From: GCA-002733465 sp965230525
Lineage (GTDB): Bacteria; Pseudomonadota; Gammaproteobacteria; Enterobacterales; Kangiellaceae
Direction: 5' to 3'
Assembly (NCBI GenBank): GCA_965230525.1
Contig: OZ246008.1
Span: 2,914,001-2,978,000 of the forward strand
DNA: 64,000 nucleotides
The notes below the pieces were generated by a model. The model made no database searches, was not told the DNA's origin, and saw only the letters and a program-made list of their open reading frames with translations. Positions 52,784 through 61,468 of this stretch are shown piece after piece (positions within the stretch are counted from its first letter, which is position 1; each line of letters starts with the position of its first letter). The position numbers were made by a program, and so were the translations under genes.

Positions 52784-54898
52784 TTAACGTGTGCTAATTT
52801 GGGTATTTGACTTGTGGTGAGTCGGAATAGGCATCTGCTTGATTTTGTTAATAAAACTTTCTTCTCCCTCAAGAAAGCTCGCATAAATTACTTGGTAGGT
52901 AAGCACGTTTTTTACATAGTCTCGGGTTTCTTTGTAGGGGATTTGTTCAATCCATAAGATGGTGTCTGAAATTTGATTGTCTTTCAACCATTGGTCAACT
53001 CGACCTGAGCCTGCATTATAAGCTGCTGTTGCGAGTACCGGATTACCATCATAGTAATCGAGCATTTGTTCAAGGTGCGCAATGCCTAGCTGTATATTAA
53101 GCTCCGCTTTGTGGAGTAACTTATGCCGTGCTATCTGCCGACTGGAGAGCCTGGCTAGTTTTGAGTGTTTGAGTTTCGCTCTTGCAACTAGCCGAGCCGT
53201 ACTTGGCTTTAATTGCATTAGCCCCTGTGCCCCAGCGGAGGAAGTTGCATCCTTTTTAAATGCACTTTCTTGACGGGTGATCGCATATGCCCACGAAGTA
53301 GGGATGTTGCGCTGATTGGCAATCCGTTCAAAATGCGCTTTTTTGACCAGTGGAAAGCGTTTTTTAACATCGTTTAATTGGCGGCTTCGACTAAAGGCGA
53401 GAATCGATTGATGATTCCAATCCCATTGATGAGCTAGGTGTGCGGCAACTGCAAGTTCAGATTTGGGTAAGGATTGAAGTAATTGATTCCACTCACTACG
53501 CGCTTCGGTTACGCGACCAAATTTTAGCAAGGCTTTCGCTCGCTTGGCGGCAAGCTTATTTTCAAGTCGAGCAATTTGAGATTGCGGTATTTGTTGAGCT
53601 TGATGATTAAGTTCAGGCTCTTTGGCTAAATAACTAGCGGCGAGAAAGCCATAATAACTGCGTTTTTTAGCTAAAGTTTCAAGTTGGCTAATAAACTGCG
53701 ATGATTCGCCTAATTGCTTTTTGGCAATAGCATTCCAAAACTTCCAATTATCGTTATATGTGTTTTGCTCAAGATAGCGATTATCGCGCTGAATAATATC
53801 TTGCCAGTCATTGTTAACCAAGTTGGTACTCAAGAGCCATTGCTGAACTGAATCATCATCCATTGGGAGTAATGATTTTAGCCACGCTTCAGCCTTGTTT
53901 GACTCATTAATGGCAAGAGATAAGCCAATTGAGCGTTTTAGATGTTGGGTTTCATTGGCGGTTAGTTCAATGGTGGTGCTCAACCGCTTCCATTGTTTTA
54001 TAGTTGCCTCGGCATCCTGCCAAGCCAGCTTGTTTAAACCTAACTTCAAAATGTCCTGCAACATCTGCGCAGGGATTGCTTTTGGAATCGATTCATTTAG
54101 TCGAGCCGGTCGTCGAGTAATTCGTTCTAACCAGATTCCAGCAGTGCGAGCATCGTGACTTAGTAATTGAGTCAAATACCTGAGTAATTGATAATTACTA
54201 GCACGGGCGGCTAACATCATTCTCTGCCATACCAGTGGCTGGTCAAGACCGCCCATTTTCCGCCAATCTGAGATTAAAGGATCACAGGACTTCGGCAGAG
54301 ATTTACCGGTCAACCAAAGTGCTTCAATTTTAGTTGCTTGGTCAATTGTTAATCCTTGTTGTTTTAACTTAAGCCATAGATGACGGCACTTCAGTTTGCT
54401 ATTTGACTGCGGTTGGTAAAAGCTAAGAAAAAGTTTATTTTGACCGGTATCGGCTAGATAATTAAGCCAGGTGTGTCGAAGTCTACGAGCAACGACTTGG
54501 TTGAAGTGTTGATCTAAAAACTGTTTGATTTGTGCTTGTAAGTGGGGCTTGTTAGGTGTGCGGCGGAGTTCAGCGATTAGCCAATCTCGATATAAATAGG
54601 CTGCTAGTGGATGGTTTATCAAGTTTGCATAGAGTCGATCAAATCGGTCACTTTGTCCGTTCATAATGGCCTGTTGTGCCTCTGTAAACAGTGCCAAGCT
54701 TGCGGTGTCATGAGTGTCTTGTTCACTGACAGTATTCGCCGAAAGCGTCGTAGCAGGGAAAGTTAAGCTGAGGGAGGCTTGTTTGGATGCGAGTTTGGGG
54801 CTAGCGTTGACCTTGGAGACGTCAATAACGGGCTGAAGCAACAATAACAATACTGTCACGCAGCTAGTGATTACTCTTATCCCTTTATATAACGGCAT
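52784..54898 (-). CDS. slt: Soluble lytic murein transglycosylase (Slt70-like)
   Basis: 704 residues. After a signal peptide (to about residue 32) come many helical hairpins forming the superhelical ring (about 60-530), and at about 535-650 the goose-lysozyme-like catalytic domain: catalytic Glu in AYAITRQESAFKKDA, then SSAGAQGLMQLKPSTA and the later NPVLATAAYNAGSGRVDQWL. It cuts peptidoglycan between MurNAc and GlcNAc with formation of 1,6-anhydroMurNAc, in the periplasm. E. coli Slt is 645 residues; the extra length is in the N-terminus and helical part. Confidence 0.93.
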   Translation of the reverse strand: MPLYKGIRVITSCVTVLLLLLQPVIDVSKVNASPKLASKQASLSLTFPATTLSANTVSEQDTHDTASLALFTEAQQAIMNGQSDRFDRLYANLINHPLAAYLYRDWLIAELRRTPNKPHLQAQIKQFLDQHFNQVVARRLRHTWLNYLADTGQNKLFLSFYQPQSNSKLKCRHLWLKLKQQGLTIDQATKIEALWLTGKSLPKSCDPLISDWRKMGGLDQPLVWQRMMLAARASNYQLLRYLTQLLSHDARTAGIWLERITRRPARLNESIPKAIPAQMLQDILKLGLNKLAWQDAEATIKQWKRLSTTIELTANETQHLKRSIGLSLAINESNKAEAWLKSLLPMDDDSVQQWLLSTNLVNNDWQDIIQRDNRYLEQNTYNDNWKFWNAIAKKQLGESSQFISQLETLAKKRSYYGFLAASYLAKEPELNHQAQQIPQSQIARLENKLAAKRAKALLKFGRVTEARSEWNQLLQSLPKSELAVAAHLAHQWDWNHQSILAFSRSRQLNDVKKRFPLVKKAHFERIANQRNIPTSWAYAITRQESAFKKDATSSAGAQGLMQLKPSTARLVARAKLKHSKLARLSSRQIARHKLLHKAELNIQLGIAHLEQMLDYYDGNPVLATAAYNAGSGRVDQWLKDNQISDTILWIEQIPYKETRDYVKNVLTYQVIYASFLEGEESFINKIKQMPIPTHHKSNTQISTR

Positions 54899-55070
54899 AC
54901 ACTACAACTCTCACTGACTATCACATATTCCTTGTTTGAGAGTAACCATTGAGATATTTTTTAGCTTTGGTTGTTGCTAAAGCGCAATTAAATATCTATA
55001 TGTTACTTATTAAATAATAGATTGTGATTGTGAAGAATGCCAGCAGAACCGGTGAATTGTGAAAATGCAC

Positions 55071-55099
55071 AAAAAAGGGTGCACAAAGAAAGTGCACCC
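55071..55099 (-). terminator. Terminator after pdsO-like gene
   Basis: GGGTGCAC (55077-55084) pairs perfectly with GTGCACCC (55092-55099) around AAAGAAA, and a run of six A on the plus strand (T on the minus) follows on the minus-strand side. It lies about 48 bases after the pdsO stop. Confidence 0.88.
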
Positions 55100-55146
55100 A
55101 AGGCTGGAGAGACGCTCAGAAGCGTTGATTGGTAACTTTCAGAAGA

Positions 55147-55845
55147 TTAGTTTTGCGCAACAGTTGATGGTTGCTCAGCTACAAACCGAATGCTTACTCT
55201 TCGTTCAAGTGCATAGTTGTCAGCACTTGGTTCAATTGTAGTCGCGTTATTTTCACCGTGCGCTTGAAGCAAAATCCGACCCTTACTTACTCCCATTTCA
55301 GTTAATTTTGCAAGTACCTTATTTGCTCGTGAAAGCGATAATTGATAATTATCATCTTGCGCACCACGAGGGTCAGCAAAACCGTCTAAACGCACTTTTA
55401 AGTCTGGAAATTTAGTTAATAGTGTCGCTAGTTTGGAAAGTAGCTCCTCATCCTTAGGCGCTAATTCGTCAGAGTTTGTGGAAAAAAGCAAATCAAGGGT
55501 TAATCCTTCGGTCAACCACTGGTTGGTGGTTTGCAGCTCGTTATGAGCAACTTTGACTTTCTGTGAAAGTTCGCTCAGTTCTGTTTTCGCTTGTTGATAG
55601 GCTACAGACTGTTGGTTGAGTTTTTCTACTGTTGTATCTAATTCGTTGGCTTTTTCTACTTGTTCGCCTAAAAGCGCGCCTGCAACCCCACCAATGATAA
55701 AACCAATCGGTCCACCGACAGCAGCGCCAGTCACTGCACCTGAGAAAAATCCAACATTCTCTTCGGTGCTAGATTCAGCATAGGCATTGGGTGTATTAAT
55801 TGCGACGCTTGCGATTAGTGCAGTAGTGATAATTAACTTTTTCAT
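55147..55845 (-). CDS. pdsO: OmpA-family protein of the dedicated sortase system (PdsO-like)
   Basis: 232 residues. Signal peptide (to about 23, AYA-ES), a glycine-zipper segment (GAAVGGPIGFIIGGVAGALLG), a short coiled coil, and an OmpA C-terminal peptidoglycan-binding domain (LLFSTNSDEL, VRLDGFADPRGAQDDNYQLS, LSRANKVLAKL). This order of glycine zipper, coiled coil and OmpA domain, next to the two regulators of the next entries, fits the sortase-associated OmpA protein PdsO (TIGR03789 by memory). It should lie in the outer membrane or periplasm and contact peptidoglycan. Divergent from pdsR with 324 bases between. No sortase gene is next to it. Confidence 0.75.
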   Translation of the reverse strand: MKKLIITTALIASVAINTPNAYAESSTEENVGFFSGAVTGAAVGGPIGFIIGGVAGALLGEQVEKANELDTTVEKLNQQSVAYQQAKTELSELSQKVKVAHNELQTTNQWLTEGLTLDLLFSTNSDELAPKDEELLSKLATLLTKFPDLKVRLDGFADPRGAQDDNYQLSLSRANKVLAKLTEMGVSKGRILLQAHGENNATTIEPSADNYALERRVSIRFVAEQPSTVAQN

Positions 55846-56169
55846 TTTTGAAATTCCTCTGTTTAGATTTATTTGTTAAAAACTATTTCAGGTTGACCAT
55901 CCATGGCGGTTTATCATCCTTGCTTTCTTAAATTTGACGGCAAAGTGCAAATTTAAGGAAACTTGTCATTGCTAGATTGTCAATGTTTCCGAACACGAAG
56001 CTATTAAACCGCGCTTTTGGGACTGCAGCATGGAGGGATTAGGTTGTTTTAGTGTTGAAATGTGGCAGAATTGTGGCAATGAGTTAATGGCGGATTATTT
56101 GCTCTAAAAATAGTGCTATAAATAGGCTCAATAATTTATATACCGACTCAGTGGCTAAAGGAGCTTAAT
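55846..56169. promoter_or_regulatory. Divergent pdsO/pdsR control region
   Basis: 324 bases. Direct repeats TTGTCATTG (55963-55971) and TTGTCAATG (55977-55985), 14 bases apart, overlap an imperfect inverted repeat GGAAAC...GTTTCC (55957-55990). A further inverted repeat AAATTTG/CAAATTT is at 55930-55954. These could be binding sites of the OmpR-type regulator PdsR, which itself is encoded next to them. No -10/-35 pair is convincing. Confidence 0.4.
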
Positions 56170-56862
56170 GTGGCAAAACGAATCGCGCTTGTTGAAGATG
56201 AGCGATCAATTAGAGAAAACTATACCCAGTCTTTACGTAAACAAGGCTATCAAGTCATGGCTTATGCCAACAAAGATGATGCAATGGTAGCTTTTCAAAC
56301 GCGACTGCCTGATCTCGCTATTTTAGATATTGGCTTAGAAGATCAACCTGAAGGTGGGTTTGATTTGTGCCGGTATTTGCGCGCGCAATCTTCTTCACTT
56401 CCCATTATATTTTTAACCGCCTTAGACAGTGAGTTTGATACAATCTCTGGTTTAAGACTAGGTGCGGATGATTACCTGACTAAAGACATAAGCCTTACCC
56501 AAGTGATGGTTAGAATCTCTGCTCTATTTAGACGAATTGATGCGCTCAAGAGCAACCTAACGCAGGTGGATGAGTTAGTTGAAGTCGAACAATTGTGTTT
56601 AGATATTAATCGCTTTACCGCAACTTGGAATGAGCAACCTGTGGAAATCACCTTAACTGAATTTTGGATACTGAATGCACTCGCCAAACATCCAGGTCAT
56701 GTGAGAACCCGAGAGCAGTTAATGGAAGCCGCAAAAGCAGTGGTGGATGACAGTACCGTGACCTCTCATATTAAGCGTTTACGAAAAAAGTTTGTTGCAC
56801 TTGATGCCGAGTTTGACAAAATTGAAACAGTTTATGGCATGGGGTATCGTTGGAAACCTTAA
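56170..56862 (+). CDS. pdsR: Response regulator of the dedicated sortase system (PdsR-like)
   Basis: 230 residues. The receiver has the acidic pair in LVEDERSIRENYTQSL, phospho-accepting Asp in LAILDIGLEDQPEGG and Lys in YLTKDISL. The C-terminal domain is winged helix of the OmpR/PhoB type (LTEFWILNALAKHPGHVRTR, YGMGYRWKP). The opening ALVEDERSIRENYTQSLRKQ and the long DIGLEDQPEGGFDLCRYLRA are the marks of the sortase-associated regulator. GTG start has AAAGGAG seven bases upstream. It is followed by pdsS after 34 bases, thus one operon. Confidence 0.85.
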   Translation: MAKRIALVEDERSIRENYTQSLRKQGYQVMAYANKDDAMVAFQTRLPDLAILDIGLEDQPEGGFDLCRYLRAQSSSLPIIFLTALDSEFDTISGLRLGADDYLTKDISLTQVMVRISALFRRIDALKSNLTQVDELVEVEQLCLDINRFTATWNEQPVEITLTEFWILNALAKHPGHVRTREQLMEAAKAVVDDSTVTSHIKRLRKKFVALDAEFDKIETVYGMGYRWKP

Positions 56863-56896
56863 TGAATCAAAATAAACAAGAACAAAGAAGCCTTTG

Positions 56897-58939
56897 ATGG
56901 CAAGGTCGCTTAACCCCGCTAAATGGTCGCTCGGTAAAAAAATCACTAGCCTTGTGTTAGTGATTTTGTCTATTCCTATTTTTTCAATCAGCTTACTGCA
57001 AGAAATTGAAAAAACCTTGGTGTCCGGATTAAAAGATAACTTAACGCTTTCTAACCGTTTGATTGCAAATCAGCTAAAAGCAAAAGATGCCTGGTTTGAA
57101 CAGAGTTTGTTACCAGACTCAAAAAACTATTTAGGCAAAGAATTTTTTGTGTTTCCAGTGACGGCTAAACCTAACTTGGATGGTTTTTTTGATGAATGGT
57201 CTGACTTTGTACAGCATCGGCAAAAGTTTTCTAACGGTCAATTGAGTTATTCAGTTTTATTGGGACATCATCAAGACAATTTTTTGGTTTCTATTGAGGT
57301 AATCGACGAAGTGGTGGTCTTACCGAGATTAAATAATAAAGGCGTCTTTGATAATTTAGAAATTGAGTACAAAACGGAGGGAGAGCGCTTTCAAAGCTTA
57401 TACCTCTCCACGAGCGGCGCAGGTGAATTTGCGGTTAAAACCAAGCATAATAATAGTTTACGAGCCGATTGGCGCTTTAAGGCTTTTTGGTTAAACACTA
57501 CCAAAGGTTACAACATAGAGCTTAGGTTTCCGAAAGGCGTTAAACCAAGCGAAATTAAATTTACCTTGCGCGACACTAATCAACGCGAACAATCCCAATA
57601 TGACGCAATATTAAGCTCAACTAATTTCGATCTAAACCCAATTGTTTGGCCATCGCAGCAGTTTTCTAATTTCTTCGATTCCATTCAACTAAAACCCGCG
57701 CAACGAATTTGGCTGTTAGACAAGTTTGGAAGAGTGCTTGCGGCGAGCGGCGATTTGCAAACGGATGATTTGCAATTTAGTCGTAACTCGTTTTTAAATT
57801 GGATTCTGAGCAATCAATCGGTTATAGAAAAAGATCCACGAAAAGACTTGCTACAAATGGATTCTAAAATTATTTATGGTGCCTTAAAAGGTGAAGAGCG
57901 TGCAGGTATTGAGTACATTAAAGATTCAGACAATGCTATTGCGGTGGCGGCAACGCCAATTTTAATTTCTGAGCAACTACGTGGCGTACTATTGCTTGAG
58001 GAAAATGTTGCCCGAGTGCAAGTTTTACAAAAGAAAGCGCTGCTAAAAATATTTCTATTGATTGTTGTAGTTTATGTTTTGGTGGTTTGGGTCATATTTT
58101 GGTATGTCAATCGAACGGTTAACCGAATCAAACAATTAAATAACGCAATTGAAGATGTGGTGGACGAGCACGGACGAATGACCTCTCCATTGCAATTGCA
58201 GACTAAGGACGGCGACGAAATTGACGATCTCTATCGTGCCTTTGCCAATATGGGCGAAAGACTTTATGACTACAATGACTATTTGGAAAAGTTAGCGTCA
58301 CGCCTTTCTCATGAACTGCGTACGCCCATAGCAATCGTTAGATCTTCGCTCGACAATTTATCCCTCAATGCGCAAACGGGTGAACAAGCTGCAACGATTG
58401 AGCGAGCGATAGAGGGAAATAAACGATTGGGTGAAATTATCAATCGTATGCGGCGTGCTTCCGGAGTAAAACAAGCTATGCAGTCCGCTGAAAAGGAATC
58501 AGTTGATTTGGTTAATTTGCTCAAGCAAACAGTCATCGGTTTTCAAGCTTCTTTTCCAAAACATCACTTCGTTTTTGCGAGCTCAGTTAGTGCGCATGAA
58601 AGTTTAGTCTCCGTCGATTTGTTTTCAGAAATGTTTGACAAGCTTATTAGTAACGCCATGGACTTTAGCGCCGAAGGTGATCCAATTTCGATTAGTCTGC
58701 AACTCGAAAAAGAGCAGTTAGCAATCAAAGTCAGTAACTTAGGACCGACTATCTCAAGCAAAAATATAAAACGTATTTTTGATTCGCTGGTATCCATTCG
58801 AAATAATCAACATGCAAGTGGCGCCAACCTCGGCTTAGGCTTGCACATCGTGAGATTAATCGCGGATTATCATAGTTTTGCGGTGACCGCAAAAAACCAC
58901 GATGATGGCAGCGGGGTGTGTTTTACTATTAAATGTTGA
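56897..58939 (+). CDS. pdsS: Sensor histidine kinase of the dedicated sortase system (PdsS-like)
   Basis: About 680 residues. A membrane helix (about 17-37), a long periplasmic region of about 340 residues beginning with FFVFPVTAKPNLDGFFDEWS, a second helix (about 380-400), a HAMP-like linker, and the kinase core: His in SRLSHELRTPIAIVRSSL and HATPase with GANLGLGLHIVRLI. The LDG-x-x-DEW segment, reminiscent of a carbohydrate-binding domain, is the signature of the marine sortase kinase (TIGR03785 by memory). The ATG at 56897 replaces a TTG three bases upstream. It should signal envelope or sortase-substrate status to PdsR. Confidence 0.85.
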   Translation: MARSLNPAKWSLGKKITSLVLVILSIPIFSISLLQEIEKTLVSGLKDNLTLSNRLIANQLKAKDAWFEQSLLPDSKNYLGKEFFVFPVTAKPNLDGFFDEWSDFVQHRQKFSNGQLSYSVLLGHHQDNFLVSIEVIDEVVVLPRLNNKGVFDNLEIEYKTEGERFQSLYLSTSGAGEFAVKTKHNNSLRADWRFKAFWLNTTKGYNIELRFPKGVKPSEIKFTLRDTNQREQSQYDAILSSTNFDLNPIVWPSQQFSNFFDSIQLKPAQRIWLLDKFGRVLAASGDLQTDDLQFSRNSFLNWILSNQSVIEKDPRKDLLQMDSKIIYGALKGEERAGIEYIKDSDNAIAVAATPILISEQLRGVLLLEENVARVQVLQKKALLKIFLLIVVVYVLVVWVIFWYVNRTVNRIKQLNNAIEDVVDEHGRMTSPLQLQTKDGDEIDDLYRAFANMGERLYDYNDYLEKLASRLSHELRTPIAIVRSSLDNLSLNAQTGEQAATIERAIEGNKRLGEIINRMRRASGVKQAMQSAEKESVDLVNLLKQTVIGFQASFPKHHFVFASSVSAHESLVSVDLFSEMFDKLISNAMDFSAEGDPISISLQLEKEQLAIKVSNLGPTISSKNIKRIFDSLVSIRNNQHASGANLGLGLHIVRLIADYHSFAVTAKNHDDGSGVCFTIKC

Positions 58940-59033
58940 TCATCATGCATTAATTAGTAAGTGTAAAAATCCAAGTGTTTTAAATATCAAAATTGATGAT
59001 GTCTAATCTAAATTTCCACTCAGAAAATTTGCG

Positions 59034-59744
59034 CTAAGTTTGCTTTTTGAAATGCATAATGTAATTCACGTCAACACCCGGTGCTAGCCAGTATTTTTTG
59101 CTTAGAGGATTGTAATGCATTCCAATAATATGATTTAGCTCGAGGTCGTACTGTCTTGCCCAACCATCTATTTCAGACGGTTTGATAAACTTGTTATAGT
59201 GATGGGTACCTTTGGGTAAAAGCTTTAGCAAGTATTCTGCGCCAACAATAGCAAAAGCAAACGCTTTAGCGGTGCGATTTATAGTCGAAACGAAAACATC
59301 GCCACCGGGCTTGACTAAAGTTGCACAGGCTTTAATCACTGATTGAGGGTTGGGGACATGTTCGAGCATTTCCATACAGGTTACAATTTCAAAACTTTGT
59401 GGTTTTTTTTCCGCTATGTCTTCTGCAGTGCTTTGTTGATAATCGACCTTTTGTCCCGATTCAAGTTGATGAAGCTTTGCGACTGAAAGTGGTGCTTCAC
59501 CCATGTCGATTCCAGTGACGGTTGCACCTTTTGCTGCCATAGAGTCAGCTAAAATTCCACCCCCGCATCCCACATCAATGATAGACTTTGCGGACAATCC
59601 GTTGGCTTGATTTTCAATGTAGTCCAAACGCAACGGATTAATCTCATGAAGCGGCTTAAACTCACTTTCCTTATCCCACCAACGGGCTGCGAGATCAGAG
59701 AATTTTTTTATTTCAGCAGGATCGACATTTGCAGAATTAGTCAT
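59034..59744 (-). CDS. ubiG: Ubiquinone biosynthesis O-methyltransferase
   Basis: 236 residues. SAM-binding motif I SIIDVGCGGGILADSMAAKG and the UbiG segments FSDLAARWWDKESEFKPLHEI (shortened at I) and GTHHYNKFIKPSEIDGWAR identify it. It performs two O-methylations of ubiquinone precursors. It starts inside the last codons of the mtaD-like gene (eight-base overlap), so translation is coupled; the pair mtaD-ubiG next to gyrA is common in gammaproteobacteria. Confidence 0.95.
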   Translation of the reverse strand: MTNSANVDPAEIKKFSDLAARWWDKESEFKPLHEINPLRLDYIENQANGLSAKSIIDVGCGGGILADSMAAKGATVTGIDMGEAPLSVAKLHQLESGQKVDYQQSTAEDIAEKKPQSFEIVTCMEMLEHVPNPQSVIKACATLVKPGGDVFVSTINRTAKAFAFAIVGAEYLLKLLPKGTHHYNKFIKPSEIDGWARQYDLELNHIIGMHYNPLSKKYWLAPGVDVNYIMHFKKQT

Positions 59745-61116
59745 TGAATAGGCCTGTTATTTTAGCGTGCCATTTTTTGGCTGTTTTAAGTAATTGGGTT
59801 TCATTGAAATGTAGCAGTTTTTTGTTTTGCAATAATTGTTTTCCGGCTACCCAGAGATGGCTGACTTGATCGCGGGATGCCGAGTAAACAACTTGTGAAA
59901 TAGGGTTGTATACGGGTTGTGTTTCCAGTTGGTTCAAATCGATGGCGACTAAATCGGCTTGTTTACCAATTTCAATTGAGCCGACTTGGTTGTCAATGCC
60001 CAATGCTTTAGCGCCGCCCATGGTGGCCGCATAAAGGGCTTTTTCAGCAGAAAGCGATTCAGGGTCTAACGAATGGACTTTAGCAAGTAGGGCGGCTGTT
60101 TGAAGCTCTGAGAGCATATCCAAGTCATTATTACTCGCCGCTCCATCGGTTCCGATGGCGAGATTAACGCCTGCCGCCAATAGGTCACTAACAGGGCAGA
60201 TTCCGCTCGCAAGTTTCATATTTGATTGTGGACAATGGATTACGTGAGTGCCTGATTGCGCTATCCACTCGATTTCATGTTTTTCAAGTTGGGTCATATG
60301 AACCGCGTTGAGTTGAGGTGAGAGAAAGCCGTTCTTTTGCATCAAGGCCAATGGGCTCATTCCATGTTGTTTTTCATATTCTGCGACTTCAAATGCCGTT
60401 TCGTGGATATGCATATGAATATTTAGGGAAAGTTCGAAACTAAGCGTCGCGATTTTTTGCAATGTTTCTGGGCTGACGGTGTAAGGCGCGTGAGGCGCAA
60501 AACTAAAGCTGAGTCTGTCATCATGTTTAAATCGGTCGTAAACAGCGATGCCTTTGTTGATGCATTGTTCAGCATCTTCGGCCCACACCGTCTTAGTGTC
60601 GACCACCATCAAGCCGATATTGGCTCGGATGCCGCTTTTTTGCACCGCCAGTGCGGTTTGCTCGGGCATAAAATACATGTCTTGAAAGCAAGTCGTGCCG
60701 CTGCGAATCATTTCAGCGATGGCAAGCATCGAGCCATCAAATACAAACTCGTCGTCAACGCACTCCGCTTCAACTGGCCAAATTGCCTGTTCAAGCCATT
60801 GTTTTAGTGGTAAGTCGTCAGAGTATCCTCGTAAGAGATTCATCGCCGCATGACAATGCGCATTAATTAGTCCCGGAATTAGTACTTGACCTGCCAGATC
60901 AACACAAGTTGCTTCAGGATATCTTTGGCTGATTTTCGCAGTTGGAATTATGTCATAGATTTTATCTTGTTTAAGGATGACCGCATAGTCGTTAAGCCAG
61001 GGTGTGTTAGCAGCGCCATCCGAAGCAGCATTCTGTAAAGTTATCTGCGACAGCGGGATTAACCATTGTGGACAAAGTGCTACTAAAGGTGGTTGGTTTG
61101 TACCTTGATGTTCCAT
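59737..61116 (-). CDS. mtaD: TRZ/ATZ-family amidohydrolase, MTA/SAH deaminase-like
   Basis: 459 residues from the ATG at 61116. Metal ligands appear as NAHCHAAMNLLRGY, then FAPHAPYTVS and HMHIHETAFEVAEY, with the catalytic Asp in IGTDGAASNNDLDM; these follow the MtaD/TRZ-ATZ type. Such enzymes deaminate 5'-methylthioadenosine or S-adenosylhomocysteine, cytosolic, zinc-dependent. Longer frame to a GTG at 61167 adds 17 unlike residues. SAH deamination would fit as partner to ubiG, a SAM-dependent methyltransferase that makes SAH. Confidence 0.87.
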   Translation of the reverse strand: MEHQGTNQPPLVALCPQWLIPLSQITLQNAASDGAANTPWLNDYAVILKQDKIYDIIPTAKISQRYPEATCVDLAGQVLIPGLINAHCHAAMNLLRGYSDDLPLKQWLEQAIWPVEAECVDDEFVFDGSMLAIAEMIRSGTTCFQDMYFMPEQTALAVQKSGIRANIGLMVVDTKTVWAEDAEQCINKGIAVYDRFKHDDRLSFSFAPHAPYTVSPETLQKIATLSFELSLNIHMHIHETAFEVAEYEKQHGMSPLALMQKNGFLSPQLNAVHMTQLEKHEIEWIAQSGTHVIHCPQSNMKLASGICPVSDLLAAGVNLAIGTDGAASNNDLDMLSELQTAALLAKVHSLDPESLSAEKALYAATMGGAKALGIDNQVGSIEIGKQADLVAIDLNQLETQPVYNPISQVVYSASRDQVSHLWVAGKQLLQNKKLLHFNETQLLKTAKKWHAKITGLFND

Positions 61117-61460
61117 ACAAATGAGTGCGCTAAAATGTTGTGGTTGAGAGTAAGCTATTCTAACCACTTACTCAGCTTGCCAGAAGTAAAATATTGCATT
61201 TTAGACAGACAATTGGTTAGTAATTGTTCAAGCTGCTCATAGTTTAACCAAGTAAATAACAAATATTTGCTATGGGTAAAATTTTGTTCATATTGCAGTG
61301 GATTTTTATGGTATGATTTGCGGCTAAAAATAGCATTTGTTGCGTGATTTTTTGGAATGGTTTTTGAATCCGGATTGACTGTTTTTTGAACAGTTTCGCA
61401 AAGCGCCACTCATGGCTATTTAATCAACAAAATCAATAAGATAAGGAATAATGGCTGTTT
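61117..61460. other. Divergent region between mtaD-like gene and gyrA
   Basis: About 344 bases with the gyrA promoter and leader. A short minus-strand frame (61155-61409) is not convincing. Further elements are listed separately. Confidence 0.5.
61309..61317 (+). promoter_or_regulatory. gyrA: Putative extended -10 promoter of gyrA
   Basis: TGGTATGAT fits an extended -10 (TGnTATAAT with one change). Transcription would begin near 61324, giving a leader of about 137 bases. The -35 region is poor, as often in extended -10 promoters and in supercoiling-sensitive gyrase promoters. Confidence 0.45.
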
Positions 61461-61468
61461 ATGGGTGA
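61451..61468 (+). promoter_or_regulatory. Five-codon leader ORF overlapping the gyrA start
   Basis: ATGGCTGTTTATGGGTGA codes MAVYG and its stop lies inside the first codons of gyrA. The only ribosome-binding sequence (AAGGA, 61443-61447) is 3 bases from this ATG and 13 from the gyrA ATG. Confidence 0.35.

Noticed and set aside
61155..61409. 84-codon minus-strand ORF
   Set aside because: It covers the gyrA promoter, overlaps the mtaD end region, and has unlikely composition.
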